Shown piece after piece: positions 44,580 through 53,739 of a DNA stretch of 64,000 nucleotides. Both the position numbers and the translations under genes were made by a program. Numbering within the stretch: the stretch's first letter is position 1; the number at the start of each line of letters is the position of its first letter. The DNA lies in the NCBI GenBank assembly GCA_002436065.1, contig DIXP01000008.1, forward strand, positions 133,068 to 197,067, read 5' to 3'. Origin of the DNA: Chloroflexi bacterium UBA6077. GTDB taxonomy: Bacteria > Chloroflexota > UBA6077. The notes under the pieces were generated by a model. That model was not told the origin of the DNA, did no database searches, and saw only the letters and a program-made list of their open reading frames with translations.

Positions 44580-46562
44580 TCAGAGAAACCACGGCCTCAT
44601 GCCCTCCACAGTAGGGAGCGGCAGTCCCCTCTCGTGGAACTTCTGGACAAAGTCGGCAACCAGGTGACAGTAGAACACGGACACTGGCGCACTCTTGGCG
44701 TTGAAACCACGCCAATTGGCACCCGAGAGGTTGATCAGATCCTGCAAGAGAACCTCATCTGAGATTCGGTGCTGGTCGCTCACTCGTAGAATCTGCAGGT
44801 GAGTTGGCCCCGGAAACGCCTTGGTCACAGTTGGGCGGTCGGGGAGAATTCCTTCGAACCAGACCAGATACTCCCCTGGGCCAAGCTTCAAGTATGTAGC
44901 CTCATATGGAACGAGGCTGTTCACTCCACGGTTGACTCCAAAGAACCGCGACTTGTGATTGACCTTGACGACAGCGAACCTGCACTCACCTATGTCTGGG
45001 GCGGCAGCAGCTTCCCTTACAGTGTCTTGAATAGCGTCGATTTCTCGATGCTTGAGCTTGAACGAGGTGTGTACTACAACACGCGAGAACCGCACAGCGC
45101 TTTCTGTCAAGATCTGACCTAGGCTCTGCCTCAGCTTGTCCAGGTAGTGGCTCTCGTTCGAGCCCTCCCCCAACACCTGCATCTTCTGAAACAGCCCGCT
45201 ACTGTCGGTCATCACTGAGAAGGCAAAGTACTTTTCTACCCTCGGAACGCCGTTGACGTCTTGAACCTTGTGGCTTTGGCTTATACCGATGATCAGCGAC
45301 TGATCGACTGCCGGGCGCACTTTCCAAGGATAGCCGCCAGCCTTGCAGAAGAGCTGGAGAGCGAGATTGGAAATAGCCCACTTGAGCGTGTCCTCGTCCT
45401 GAAGAATGCGGAGAGTGCAGACTTGAGTCGGCACACCTGCCTGCAAGAACAACGCCTTCTGGGTGAGATAGCTGTCGTCATCGCCTGAGGGCAAGATTAC
45501 CACCGGAACGACGTTCGGATGCTCTTGCCTGTCGAGTCTGACCCTATCTAGCGCCTTCTCGATCGTTCCATGTGTTAGGTCTGGCAGGACCACTGGATTG
45601 CCATCGATCTCCAAGTCACACTTGAATAGAGCGCTGAAACCCGGAAAGCTGAAACGTTCGCGCTGCTGAGTCACGCGCAGGCTCGCCGCCAGCCTACGAG
45701 CTGCCGGCCTATCCTGCTCGCGAAACAGGAAGAGCAGGCGGGGCGCCCGATCCAGGGATTGCAGTGGTCCGTACTCGCGTAAACCGTTGAACTGGCTTCT
45801 GGCTTCGCGGTTTCCAGCGAAGACGTAAGTCTTCGCCCTGAGCCGGTGGGCCAGCAGAGCAACCGGCTGACTGGCAAGGGATACCCAGTCGGCACTGCCA
45901 GGCAGGCCCAGCTTGCGAAACACGCCTTGCCGATCCTTGACAAAAGTCTCCACTCTCGATGATCTATCAGCATAGTAGTCGAGATTGCGGCGGAAGTTCG
46001 AGTCAAGGTTCAGGCTCAACTGTTGCACTTTCTTGGAGAAAGGCACGCCTTCACGTAGATGGAAATGGAAATCCACGAGATAACCGAACTGGGAGGTGGC
46101 GCGCAGGAAGTACGGCTGGACCACCAGTAACTCATCACCCTCGTTGCAGCGCCGTTGGATGAACGACACTTCCTTGACGAAGCCGCCACGTGGTGCAGCT
46201 AACTCAGATGATTTGAGAAGGCGATTGGCGCAGGAGACAAGCGACCAATGGAGAACCCGGCAGGTCAGGTCTCGGTTTGTCGAGGGCAATGTTTCCCAGG
46301 AGAAGAAGCCTGTGGCCGGCTCGATAGACACCCAATACGGCTGCCAGCTTTCGCCTGCTTCGTCGGGAAGACGGTAGGCCCAAATGCCCTTGCCTGGACG
46401 CTCCTCCTGCGGAGAGTGGATGGCCCTCCGGTAAATGGTGAAGGCCGGGAAGTTGCCCACGACAGGCAGAAAGTTGATGTGAATCTGATACTGGGCCGGC
46501 ACCGGGGTGACAGCGCTGCCGGCCTCAATGTCGTACCCCGGGTTGCCCCGCGCACCGATCAT
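44580..46562 (-). CDS. prokaryotic Argonaute, catalytically inactive type
   Basis: A 660-residue guide-dependent nucleic-acid-binding protein. It has an N/L1-like region with VPFSKKVQQLSLNLD (about 173-187) and an L2-like GLREYGPLQSLDRAPRLLF (about 260-278). The space for a PAZ domain between them is only some 30 residues. MID shows Y365/K369, Q380 and, in CKAGGYPWKV, K407 for the guide 5' end. PIWI has GIS where active enzymes have GID, and HTS at the later Asp position, so slicing is not expected. NLSGANWRGFNA and a C-terminal PWFL are typical. ATG 46562, with GGGAGG, overlaps the hsdS stop (ATGA). An in-frame start at 46634 lies inside hsdS. Confidence 0.88.
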   Translation of the reverse strand: MIGARGNPGYDIEAGSAVTPVPAQYQIHINFLPVVGNFPAFTIYRRAIHSPQEERPGKGIWAYRLPDEAGESWQPYWVSIEPATGFFSWETLPSTNRDLTCRVLHWSLVSCANRLLKSSELAAPRGGFVKEVSFIQRRCNEGDELLVVQPYFLRATSQFGYLVDFHFHLREGVPFSKKVQQLSLNLDSNFRRNLDYYADRSSRVETFVKDRQGVFRKLGLPGSADWVSLASQPVALLAHRLRAKTYVFAGNREARSQFNGLREYGPLQSLDRAPRLLFLFREQDRPAARRLAASLRVTQQRERFSFPGFSALFKCDLEIDGNPVVLPDLTHGTIEKALDRVRLDRQEHPNVVPVVILPSGDDDSYLTQKALFLQAGVPTQVCTLRILQDEDTLKWAISNLALQLFCKAGGYPWKVRPAVDQSLIIGISQSHKVQDVNGVPRVEKYFAFSVMTDSSGLFQKMQVLGEGSNESHYLDKLRQSLGQILTESAVRFSRVVVHTSFKLKHREIDAIQDTVREAAAAPDIGECRFAVVKVNHKSRFFGVNRGVNSLVPYEATYLKLGPGEYLVWFEGILPDRPTVTKAFPGPTHLQILRVSDQHRISDEVLLQDLINLSGANWRGFNAKSAPVSVFYCHLVADFVQKFHERGLPLPTVEGMRPWFL

Positions 46563-47793
46563 ACCTGCACCTCCCCGTTCATCAGCCGCGGCAGCAGCAG
46601 ATTCCGCGCGGCTCGCAGTCTCTGATTCTGGCACTGAAGGATTTCTCTCTGGTCCACTATTGGCTCGACGAGTTGCCTGAATGTGCGTTGGATAAGCGGA
46701 GGAGGGACAAGAGTCTCGGCGCCCGCAAGAATTCTGGCATTGGCGTTAGGCTGGGCTGCACCCGTGACACGTGATCGAACATGCTCCTTGTATTCATCCG
46801 ATTCCACCAGGATGCCGACCATCAGATCGTCAACATCAGCCCTCAGTCGTAGTCTAACCAAGTACGAAGCGAACACAGCGCCAGGATGCCGTCTGTGCAG
46901 ACGCTTGGCGTATCCCACTGTTGCGCCCGTACGGGCGATCACTATGTCCCCTTGGCGCAGTCGGAATTTCTCCAGTCTGTCCTCCTCAATCCGACAATGC
47001 GGGACACTAGCCAATCTATGTGTCCTGGGACGATGTCCGTGATGCGAAGGAACTTCGGTCCATTGCCCTCCCACTCGGCACTCGCCGTGTACCCATAGTC
47101 GATCGACTCACTCAGCTCACGCAGAGCACACCGTTCCCACCCATCCGGAACGCCGTCGGTGATCCTCGTGTGCTCGCTGCCGGGGAACCGTAGGCGGACG
47201 AACCACTCCCGATAGAGCTGCCGCGCCGCCTCCTCTAGCAGTTCCATTCGCCTGTGGTTGTTCTCCACAAGTTCGTCGTACTCGCGAAGGATCTCACCGA
47301 TTTGCTGCTGCGTCCTGATGTCGCATGGAACTCGAACAGTGCAAGCTCGAATGCGCTCGGGCGATGTATGGCGCACTGTTGCCCCACTCGCAGAGCCGCG
47401 AACCTGTGCTCTGTAGCTGTGAGTGTTGAGCAGATAGTACAGGAACATCTTGTCAATTAGGCTGTCGTCGGTGATCCGTACCAGCCCCAGCCGCTGGTTG
47501 TGGAGATACTTGTTGTTCTCCGGGATCAAGAAGGAACCACCGAGAATAGGGGCCGTGTTGATGAGATCTGTCATCACCACAAGCATGTCACCTGCACTCA
47601 GCAGGTACTCATCGGGGAACTCTCCGACGTAGTATTTCTCCCTCTCGCCTTTCAGTTTGAGTCCCCCCGCTTCGTGGCAGTTGCCTGGCGTCAAGAGCAC
47701 AAGCTCACCTGAATCCCTGAAGAAGTCGCCCTTGAACGCGAAGCCATGCTTCACATCCATGACTTTGCCCAAGCGGAGGGTCTGCCAACTCAT
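46559..47793 (-). pseudogene. hsdS: type I R-M specificity subunit HsdS, frameshifted
   Basis: DNA-recognition subunit. The first half (ATG 47793, MSWQTLRLGKVMDVKHG) contains one target-recognition domain and the central conserved RTQQQIGEILREYDELVENN. The second recognition domain begins DGWERCALRELSESIDYGYT. Near 47005-47012 the frame is lost after GHIDW and resumes one frame over at SVPHCRIEEDRLEKFRL, ending QREILQCQNQRLRAARNLLLPRL (in parts). The total span of 1235 nt is one base short of 412 codons. Restoring it gives 411 residues, the usual size. It overlaps the 36-codon ORF upstream and the Argonaute downstream by 4 nt each. Confidence 0.88.
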
Positions 47794-47900
47794 ACCGCAA
47801 TCGCCTCGAAGTTCGTATGTATCCTCGCCACTGCCTCTGCTACTAGAACCTCGAGGCTGTCCGATATGGGAGGGATACGCCTGAATGCAGATGACTCCAT
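47790..47900 (-). CDS. 36-residue coupled small protein
   Basis: ATG 47900 shares its A with the TGA stop of the DUF1016 gene (TGATG). The frame ends at a TGA overlapping the hsdS ATG (ATGA). The product starts MESSAFRRIPPISDSLEVLV and ends RIHTNFEAIAV. It looks like a soluble helical peptide and resembles nothing I know. Precise coupling on both sides argues that it is translated. It may be a small accessory protein or the remains of a larger gene. Confidence 0.55.
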   Translation of the reverse strand: MESSAFRRIPPISDSLEVLVAEAVARIHTNFEAIAV

Positions 47901-48928
47901 CACCTCGGGTCCCCCAGAAGCTTCGCGATCTCCTCCGGCTCTGGGAGCTGGCCCTTCAGCCGAGCGGGTAGCGACTGGACGAGCCGGATCTGCCACTGTG
48001 CGACGCCAATCGGCTTGCCTGCACCGCGCAGCGCGTACTCCACAGTCACCCGATCCCTCTCCTGGCACAGCAGCAGGCCGATGGTGGGCTCATCGTCCCG
48101 GTGTCTCATGAGGTCGTCCACTGCGGATAGGTAAAAGTTCATCTTGCCCGCGTACTCCGGCTTGAACGGCCCAACCTTGAGATCCACTACGACGAAGCAG
48201 CGCAGCCTGAGATGGTAGAACAGCAGATCGAGGTAGTAGTCCTTGCCCTCGACCTCCAGGTGCACCTGCCGGCCGGCGAATGCGAAACCCGCGCCCATTT
48301 CGATCAGGAAGCGCTGGATGTGATCGACGAGCGCCTGCTCCAGTTCGCGCTCCTTCACCGAGGCGCCAAGGGTCAGGAAGTCGAACAGGTAAGGGTCCTT
48401 CAGCGCCTGCTGCGCCAGATCCGATTGCGGTGACGGCAGCGCGCTGGCGAAGTTGGTGGCCGCGTTTCCTTCGCGGGCGTGCAGCCCGGTCTCTATCTGG
48501 AGGGCCAGGACGTTCCGTGACCAACCGTGCTCCAAGACCTTGCGAGCGTACCAGAGCCGCGTCTCGGGGCTATCCAGTCGCTCCACCAGCGCAATGTGGT
48601 GGTACCAACTGATTTGTGCAAGCGGACCTTGCACAATTGTCCGGTCCGGCCAAGCGGCCGCGAAGGCGCGCATGTACTTGAGGTTGCGAGGGGAGAACCC
48701 TCGCATGTCCGGGAACTCGGTCTTGAGATCCATCGCCAGCCTGTCGATCACCTTCGAGCCCCAGCCCTCACGACCCTGGCGCTCCAGGATGCTGTGGCCG
48801 ATGTCCCAGTAGAGCAGCACCAGTTCGGAGTTGGCCGCCAGCGTGGCCCGCAGACGAGCTGAGCGCACCCGTTCCTTGATCTCTAGGACGAGGTCCCCGT
48901 AATCCTCTGGTACTATCGGCAAGCTCAT
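47900..48928 (-). CDS. DUF1016 / YhcG-type PD-(D/E)XK nuclease
   Basis: A 342-residue protein. The N-terminal DUF1016 helical domain shows YWDIGHSILERQGREGWGSKVI, GFSPRNLKYMR and ISWYHHIALVE. The C-terminal PD-(D/E)XK nuclease core has the acidic DLLFYH and DLKVG residues, with the trailing GKMNFYLSAVDD helix. Such genes are common passengers in type I R-M operons. Their exact part in defence is not settled. The ATG overlaps the hsdM stop (ATGA), and its own stop overlaps the next start. Confidence 0.88.
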   Translation of the reverse strand: MSLPIVPEDYGDLVLEIKERVRSARLRATLAANSELVLLYWDIGHSILERQGREGWGSKVIDRLAMDLKTEFPDMRGFSPRNLKYMRAFAAAWPDRTIVQGPLAQISWYHHIALVERLDSPETRLWYARKVLEHGWSRNVLALQIETGLHAREGNAATNFASALPSPQSDLAQQALKDPYLFDFLTLGASVKERELEQALVDHIQRFLIEMGAGFAFAGRQVHLEVEGKDYYLDLLFYHLRLRCFVVVDLKVGPFKPEYAGKMNFYLSAVDDLMRHRDDEPTIGLLLCQERDRVTVEYALRGAGKPIGVAQWQIRLVQSLPARLKGQLPEPEEIAKLLGDPR

Positions 48929-49824
48929 ATCCCCAGCCCCTGGAAGTTTCGCTGGATCCTGTCCACGTTGAAGGGGGGATTCGCCATCACGAAGTCGCAG
49001 CCGCCGGCCAGGTTGTGCTCGTCCTGGTAATAGCTGATCGCCTCGGCGATCTTGCCCTCCAGTCCGTGGACGGCGAGGTTCATCTGGGCGATGCGGATCG
49101 TGTCAGGGTTCTTCTCCTGCCCGTAGAAGACGACCCTGTGAGCCGTGTCCCCTCCAGCGTGCTCGATGAAGTGGCTGGACTGGACGAACATCCCGCCCGA
49201 TCCGCAGGCGGGGTCGAAGACGATGCCGTGATCGGGCTCGATGACGTTGACGATGGTCTGGACGATAGAGGAGGGAGTGAAGAACTCGCCGTTGTCGTGG
49301 GCCTTCTGGATCGAGAACTTCGCCAGGAAGTACTCGTAGATCCGCCCGAACACGTCGCCCGTCGCCTGCTTGATCTGCTCGCTGTTGAACAGCCGCATCA
49401 GCTCTTCCAGCACCTTCGGCTCGAAGATCCCGTACTCCTTCGGCAGCACCCCTTGCAGCGGCTCGAAATCCGCTTCGATGGCCGTCATGGCCTCGTTGAC
49501 CAGGGTCGGTAGGCTACTCTCCGGCAGGCTGGCCTTCTCCATGATGGTGTCGTAGCGGGCCGCCTCGGGCAGCCACAGCGCCCGGCGTCGTACGTAGTCG
49601 GCAGGCTGCACCCTGCGAGGTGGCATCTTCCCGCTCGCCTGGTCTTCCTCTATCTGGCGGGTAGCCGCCGCGAAGCGATTCGCCGCGTGGCGCAGGAAGA
49701 TGATGCCGAGCACCGGCATGAAGTAGTCGGAGGAGGTCAGCTTGGAGTTGGCACGGAGGTTATCCGCAGCCGCCCACAGGTCAGCTTCGAACTGCTCGAT
49801 GTCCTGGAAACCGTTGGTGACCAT
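48925..49824 (-). pseudogene. hsdM: type I R-M modification subunit HsdM, 3'-truncated
   Basis: Adenine methyltransferase of the R-M system. The 299-residue product covers the N-terminal helical domain (MVTNGFQDIEQFEADLWAAADNLRAN in parts), GEFFTPSSIVQTIVNVIEP, the SAM motif DPACGSGGMFVQS and the catalytic NPPF in DFVMANPPFNVDR. It stops six to nine residues later, where family members run on for about 180-220 residues. The stop overlaps the DUF1016 start as if rejoined by deletion. It probably cannot methylate. ATG 49824 has only a poor ribosome site, and earlier in-frame starts are unsupported. Confidence 0.82.
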
Positions 49825-50421
49825 GCAACAATGCCCAAAATGAAGTAGATGCCGGCATCCAGATGCAGAGGCCATGAACACTGCTGGGTTGGACTTGGGA
49901 AAGCCTGCTGAAACTGGGACGCCGAAATGCCAGGCTGCCACACCTGATTCGATGGCGCCTGTAAATCGCGGAGATAGTAGTGGCATAGAATATCATGGTG
50001 GTTGTAGATGGAGTTGTCAAGGACATGCCACAGATCCCGAGCGTTCGGGAGGCTGTCCAACTGATACACCACGAAGGCTACCGTGACTGGACCTGCATCG
50101 GTATTCCCCGTCGTGGCGGAATCCACCCGCAAGGTGGAGCAGGTGCAGGCGGAGTTCGTCGTTGCTAATCGGGGACTCATGGCTACCAACATCGGAGCCC
50201 GAGAGCGAGCGGAACTGGTGGAGGAGTACATCGGCCCGATCAGTTCTCCGGTGGGGATGGCGCTGGAGACGATCTGAGATAGGCCCTGGTCCGCCTCCTC
50301 TGATCTCCGGTACTGGGCTCCTCAAGCTCGATAAGGGCTCTCTGGGACACATCCCCCCAGAGCGACCCGTGGGACAAGATCGAGCATTGCCGCGCACGGC
50401 CCCTCCCATCAGCGGGAGAAG
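49825..50421. other. region upstream of the defence operon with a decayed reading frame
   Basis: No intact gene. A plus-strand frame from ATG 50025 reads MPQIPSVREAVQLIHHEGYRDW with good codon use and then loses sense. About 50083-50277 another frame continues VEQVQAEFVVANRGLMATNIG and ends GMALETI at TGA 50277. The two could be one gene broken by a frameshift near 50100-50120. No family is recognised. The defence-operon promoter should lie near 49830-50000. Confidence 0.35.
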
Positions 50422-51513
50422 CTACTTCAAGCTCTTCAGCAGTTCCCCTACACGCTGCTCCTCCGCCTGGAGGTACTTGTCGTACTCCGCGCCGCCGAGG
50501 AACTTGGTAGGCAATCCAGCCGCCTCCATCTTCTGGCGGTACTCCGGCATGGCGTCCACCTTCCTCATCGCGGACTCAAGAAGGCTGATGACCTCAGGGG
50601 GTGTTCCTTGCGGGGCAACCCAGCCCCTCGCGGTTGCCGCCAGGATGTCCACCCCCTGTTCCTTCATGGTGGGTACATCTGGCATCAGAGGGGTGCGCTC
50701 CTCGGCGGAGACTCCCAGCACCCTGAAGGCCCCTGTCTTGTAGCCCCCCATCGCATCCGCCAGGTTCCCCACCATAAGCTCTACGTGGCCGCCCTGTAGG
50801 GCGAGTTGGGTCGGCGCCCCACCGTCGAAGTGCGACATGGCAAACTCCGCCCCTGTCTTCCTCGCGAGCAGAATCAGGGCCAGATGGTCATCGCTCATCA
50901 ACCCCCCGTCGCCGCTAATCACCGACCCGGGGTTGTCTTTGGCCGCCTTGACCACCTCGGCCAGAGTCTTGTACGGGCTGTCGCTGCGGACCAGAAAAGT
51001 GTTGGGGTCCAACGACTGGAGCGCGATCGGCACAAAGCTGCTCCGCTTGTAGACGGCCTTCCGTTCGGGATCTAACCAACTCGACTCGAAGTTCGGCGAG
51101 ATCAGTCCGGTAAGAGTATAGCCATCGGGCTTGGCGGTGGAGACGAAATCGGTCAGGCCCACCTGGCCGGTGGCTCCAGGCTTGTACACCAGATGGATCG
51201 GCTGACCCCACTCCTTCTCCAGAAACTCCGACATGATCAGGACACTTGTCCCCAACGGCCCGCCCGCCGACCACGGCACGATGTAGGTTATCGGCTTCGC
51301 TGGGAAACCGGCCTTGTTCATGCCAGGGATCGCAGCGGGGGAGGCCGCAGACATGGTGGCGGCAGGCAATGTTGGCGTTGACGAATTCCCTGAAGGAGAG
51401 CTGTTGGCAGCCCCGGTCGCCGGCGCAGCCGTGGGCTGCGAACAGGCCGCCCACAACACGGTCGCAACAGACAGGCCCATGCACATTGTCAGCACACATA
51501 CTGCAAGCCGCAT
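50422..51513 (-). CDS. tripartite tricarboxylate-type binding lipoprotein (TctC/Bug family)
   Basis: A 363-residue exported receptor. A signal peptide with lipobox LWAAC (about residue 24), a Ser/Thr/Ala linker, and the Bug fold with KPITYIVPWSAGGPLGTS, LVYKPGATGQVG, KPDGYTL, ALQGGHVELMVGN and GWVAPQGTPPEV. Bug proteins bind carboxylates and similar small anions for the TctAB permease. No tctA or tctB gene is in the window, so it is an orphan receptor here, perhaps serving a distant transporter or signalling. Confidence 0.88.
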   Translation of the reverse strand: MRLAVCVLTMCMGLSVATVLWAACSQPTAAPATGAANSSPSGNSSTPTLPAATMSAASPAAIPGMNKAGFPAKPITYIVPWSAGGPLGTSVLIMSEFLEKEWGQPIHLVYKPGATGQVGLTDFVSTAKPDGYTLTGLISPNFESSWLDPERKAVYKRSSFVPIALQSLDPNTFLVRSDSPYKTLAEVVKAAKDNPGSVISGDGGLMSDDHLALILLARKTGAEFAMSHFDGGAPTQLALQGGHVELMVGNLADAMGGYKTGAFRVLGVSAEERTPLMPDVPTMKEQGVDILAATARGWVAPQGTPPEVISLLESAMRKVDAMPEYRQKMEAAGLPTKFLGGAEYDKYLQAEEQRVGELLKSLK

Positions 51514-51625
51514 TCGATGCCGAGCCTCATCTCAACGACATCTACCAGTAACTTGAAAGTGCATATTCTGTGCCCACTTCAACCTCCAGCGGCATGGTTC
51601 ACACGACAGGCGAGATGGCGTAACG

Positions 51626-51689
51626 GTAGGGGCGACCGGCTGGTCGCCCTGGCTGCCGAATGGGCAGGGCGACCGCCGGTCGCCCCTAC
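51626..51689. repeat. 64-bp GTAGGGGCGACC palindrome
   Basis: Two near-perfect 24-25-nt arms (51626-51650, 51666-51689; GTAGGGGCGACCGGC...) with a 15-nt loop. It lies between the TctC-like and IlvD-like genes and has no T-tract. It is likely a dispersed palindromic repeat. Confidence 0.65.
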
Positions 51690-51867
51690 AGAATGTCACC
51701 ACAGTCCTGAACCATGCCCCTCCAGCAAGGCACGCCAGGCCCGTGGCGTGATCGTGTCAGGCCTCCGAATGATATGATTGCACCTGATCCCGGCAGACAG
51801 GGCCACGGGATCTTCCTCGAATGATCTCGCGTCCTGACAAGACAAAGCACACTCTGGAGGTACCAAC

Positions 51868-53571
51868 TTGCCCACCAACAAGCTGAACAGGGGAGGCATC
51901 AACGCCGGCGACCCCGGAATGCACCGCTTCATCCGCCGCGCCTTCGCCAAGGGCATGGGCTACGGTGACGAGACCATCGACAAGCCCATCATCGGCATCT
52001 GCAACAGTAAGAGCGAACTCAACCACTGCAACAGTCACCTGGGTGAGATCGCCGAGGCCGTGAAGCGGGGCGTCTGGCAGGCCGGCGGCTTCCCCCTGGA
52101 ATTCCCCACCATCTCGGTATTCGAGATCTTCACCGATCCCACCTCGATGTTCTACCGCAACCTCATGGCGATGGACGCCGAGGAGATGATCCGCAACCAG
52201 CCCCTGGAGGGCGTCGTCCTCCTCTGCGGCTGCGACAAGACCATTCCAGCCTACCTGATGGCCGCCGCCAGCGCGGACATTCCCGCCCTCATGGTCACCG
52301 GCGGCCCCATGCTCAACGGACGCTGGCGAGGACAGGACCTCGGCGCCTGCACCGACTGCCGTCGCTACTGGACGGAGTATCGCGCCGGTAAGATGACCGA
52401 CGAGGAGATGCGTGAACTGGAGGACTCCCTGATCCCCAGCAAGGGCCACTGCATGGTGATGGGCACCGCCTCCACCATGGCCAGCATGGCCGAGGCCATG
52501 GGCATGATGCTCCCAGGTGCCGCCGCCATCCCCGCCCCCTACTCCGCCCGGCTCCGGCTGGCCGAGGCGAGCGGCCGCCGCATCGTCTCCATGATCCAGG
52601 AGGGACTCACCCCCTCACGAATCATCACCCCAGACGCCATCGAGAATGCCATCAGGGTCTGCGTGGCCGTGGGCGGTTCCACCAACGCCGTCGTCCACAT
52701 GCCCGCCATCGCGGGCAGACTGGGACTCTCGCTCCCCCTCGAGCAGTTCGACCGCTTGAGCAGAGAGACCCCTGTCATCGGGAACCTCCGCCCCGCGGGC
52801 AAATATCAGATGGAGGAACTGCACGAAGCAGGCGGGATCCCGGCCATCATGAAGGAGCTGGAGCCGCTCCTCCGGCGGGACGCCCTCACCGTCACGGGGA
52901 AGACTGTCGGGGAGAACCTATCATCAGTGGCCAAGCCAGAGATGTGGCGGGAGATCATCAAGCCGCTTGAGGAACCGATCCAGCGGGAGGGCGGACTGGC
53001 CATCCTCCGGGGCAACCTGGCCCCGGACGGCGCGGTCATCAAGCACGGCGCCGCCAGCCCGCACCTGCTTCAGCATCGGGGCAGGGCCGTCGTCTTCGGC
53101 TCCATCCAGGAGATGATGGCAGGGGTGAACGATCCCGACCTCGACGTCACACCGGACGACATCCTGGTGATGCAGAACGCCGGGCCGGTGGGTGGCCCAG
53201 GCATGCCGGAGGCTGGCTACATTCCGATCCCCAAGAAGCTACTCGACCTGGGGATCAGGGACATGGTGCGGATCTCCGACGCCCGCATGAGCGGCACCGC
53301 CTTCGGCACCATCGTCCTCCACATCGCCCCGGAAGCTGCCGTCGGCGGCCCGCTGGCTGCCGTTCGCACCGGTGACATCATCGAGTTGGACGTACCGAAC
53401 CGCAGCCTAAACCTGTTGGTGCCGGACGAAGAGATCCAGCAGCGCCTACTCGCCTGGAAGGCCCCTGCCCCCCACTACCAGCGAGGTTACGGCTGGCTCT
53501 ACCTCCAGCACGTCCAGCAGGCGGACCAAGGCGCCGACTTCGACTTCCTGACCTCAGGCTTCATGTCGTAG
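51868..53571 (+). CDS. IlvD/Edd-family dehydratase
   Basis: A 567-residue Fe-S dehydratase of the dihydroxy-acid/6-phosphogluconate/sugar-acid dehydratase family. It shows PIIGICNSKSELNHCN, VVLLCGCDKTIPAYLMA, GACTDCRRYWTEYRAG, MVMGTASTMASMAEAMGMMLPGAAAIPA in parts, GGSTNAVVHMPAIAGR, and the C-terminal DARMSGTAFGTIVLHI with the catalytic Ser. The Cys pattern and the CRRYWTEYR segment resemble sugar-acid dehydratases as much as IlvD, so I do not assign ilvD. TTG 51868 has GGAGG 7 nt upstream. There are no branched-chain genes nearby. Confidence 0.85.
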   Translation: MPTNKLNRGGINAGDPGMHRFIRRAFAKGMGYGDETIDKPIIGICNSKSELNHCNSHLGEIAEAVKRGVWQAGGFPLEFPTISVFEIFTDPTSMFYRNLMAMDAEEMIRNQPLEGVVLLCGCDKTIPAYLMAAASADIPALMVTGGPMLNGRWRGQDLGACTDCRRYWTEYRAGKMTDEEMRELEDSLIPSKGHCMVMGTASTMASMAEAMGMMLPGAAAIPAPYSARLRLAEASGRRIVSMIQEGLTPSRIITPDAIENAIRVCVAVGGSTNAVVHMPAIAGRLGLSLPLEQFDRLSRETPVIGNLRPAGKYQMEELHEAGGIPAIMKELEPLLRRDALTVTGKTVGENLSSVAKPEMWREIIKPLEEPIQREGGLAILRGNLAPDGAVIKHGAASPHLLQHRGRAVVFGSIQEMMAGVNDPDLDVTPDDILVMQNAGPVGGPGMPEAGYIPIPKKLLDLGIRDMVRISDARMSGTAFGTIVLHIAPEAAVGGPLAAVRTGDIIELDVPNRSLNLLVPDEEIQQRLLAWKAPAPHYQRGYGWLYLQHVQQADQGADFDFLTSGFMS

Positions 53572-53733
53572 GGAAGGGGCTCGTCCCCTTCCGCCCAGTG
53601 GACATGGACGCCCAAGGTTGCCCATCCCCACCGCGTCGCCCCACCAACAGGCGGCAGGGGATAAACCCCTGCCCTACGGGAACGGGGGAGCTAGGGCTCG
53701 CCATCGCTGGGCGGCAGGGGATGAACCCCTGCC
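53572..53733. repeat. three short palindromes between convergent genes
   Basis: GGAAGGGG/CCCCTTCC (53572-53592) directly follows the dehydratase stop and may terminate it. Two direct copies of GGCGGCAGGGGAT(A/G)AACCCCTG lie at 53651-53673 and 53711-53733, 60 bp apart. These are repeat-type hairpins. Confidence 0.6.
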
Positions 53734-53739
53734 CCCAAG

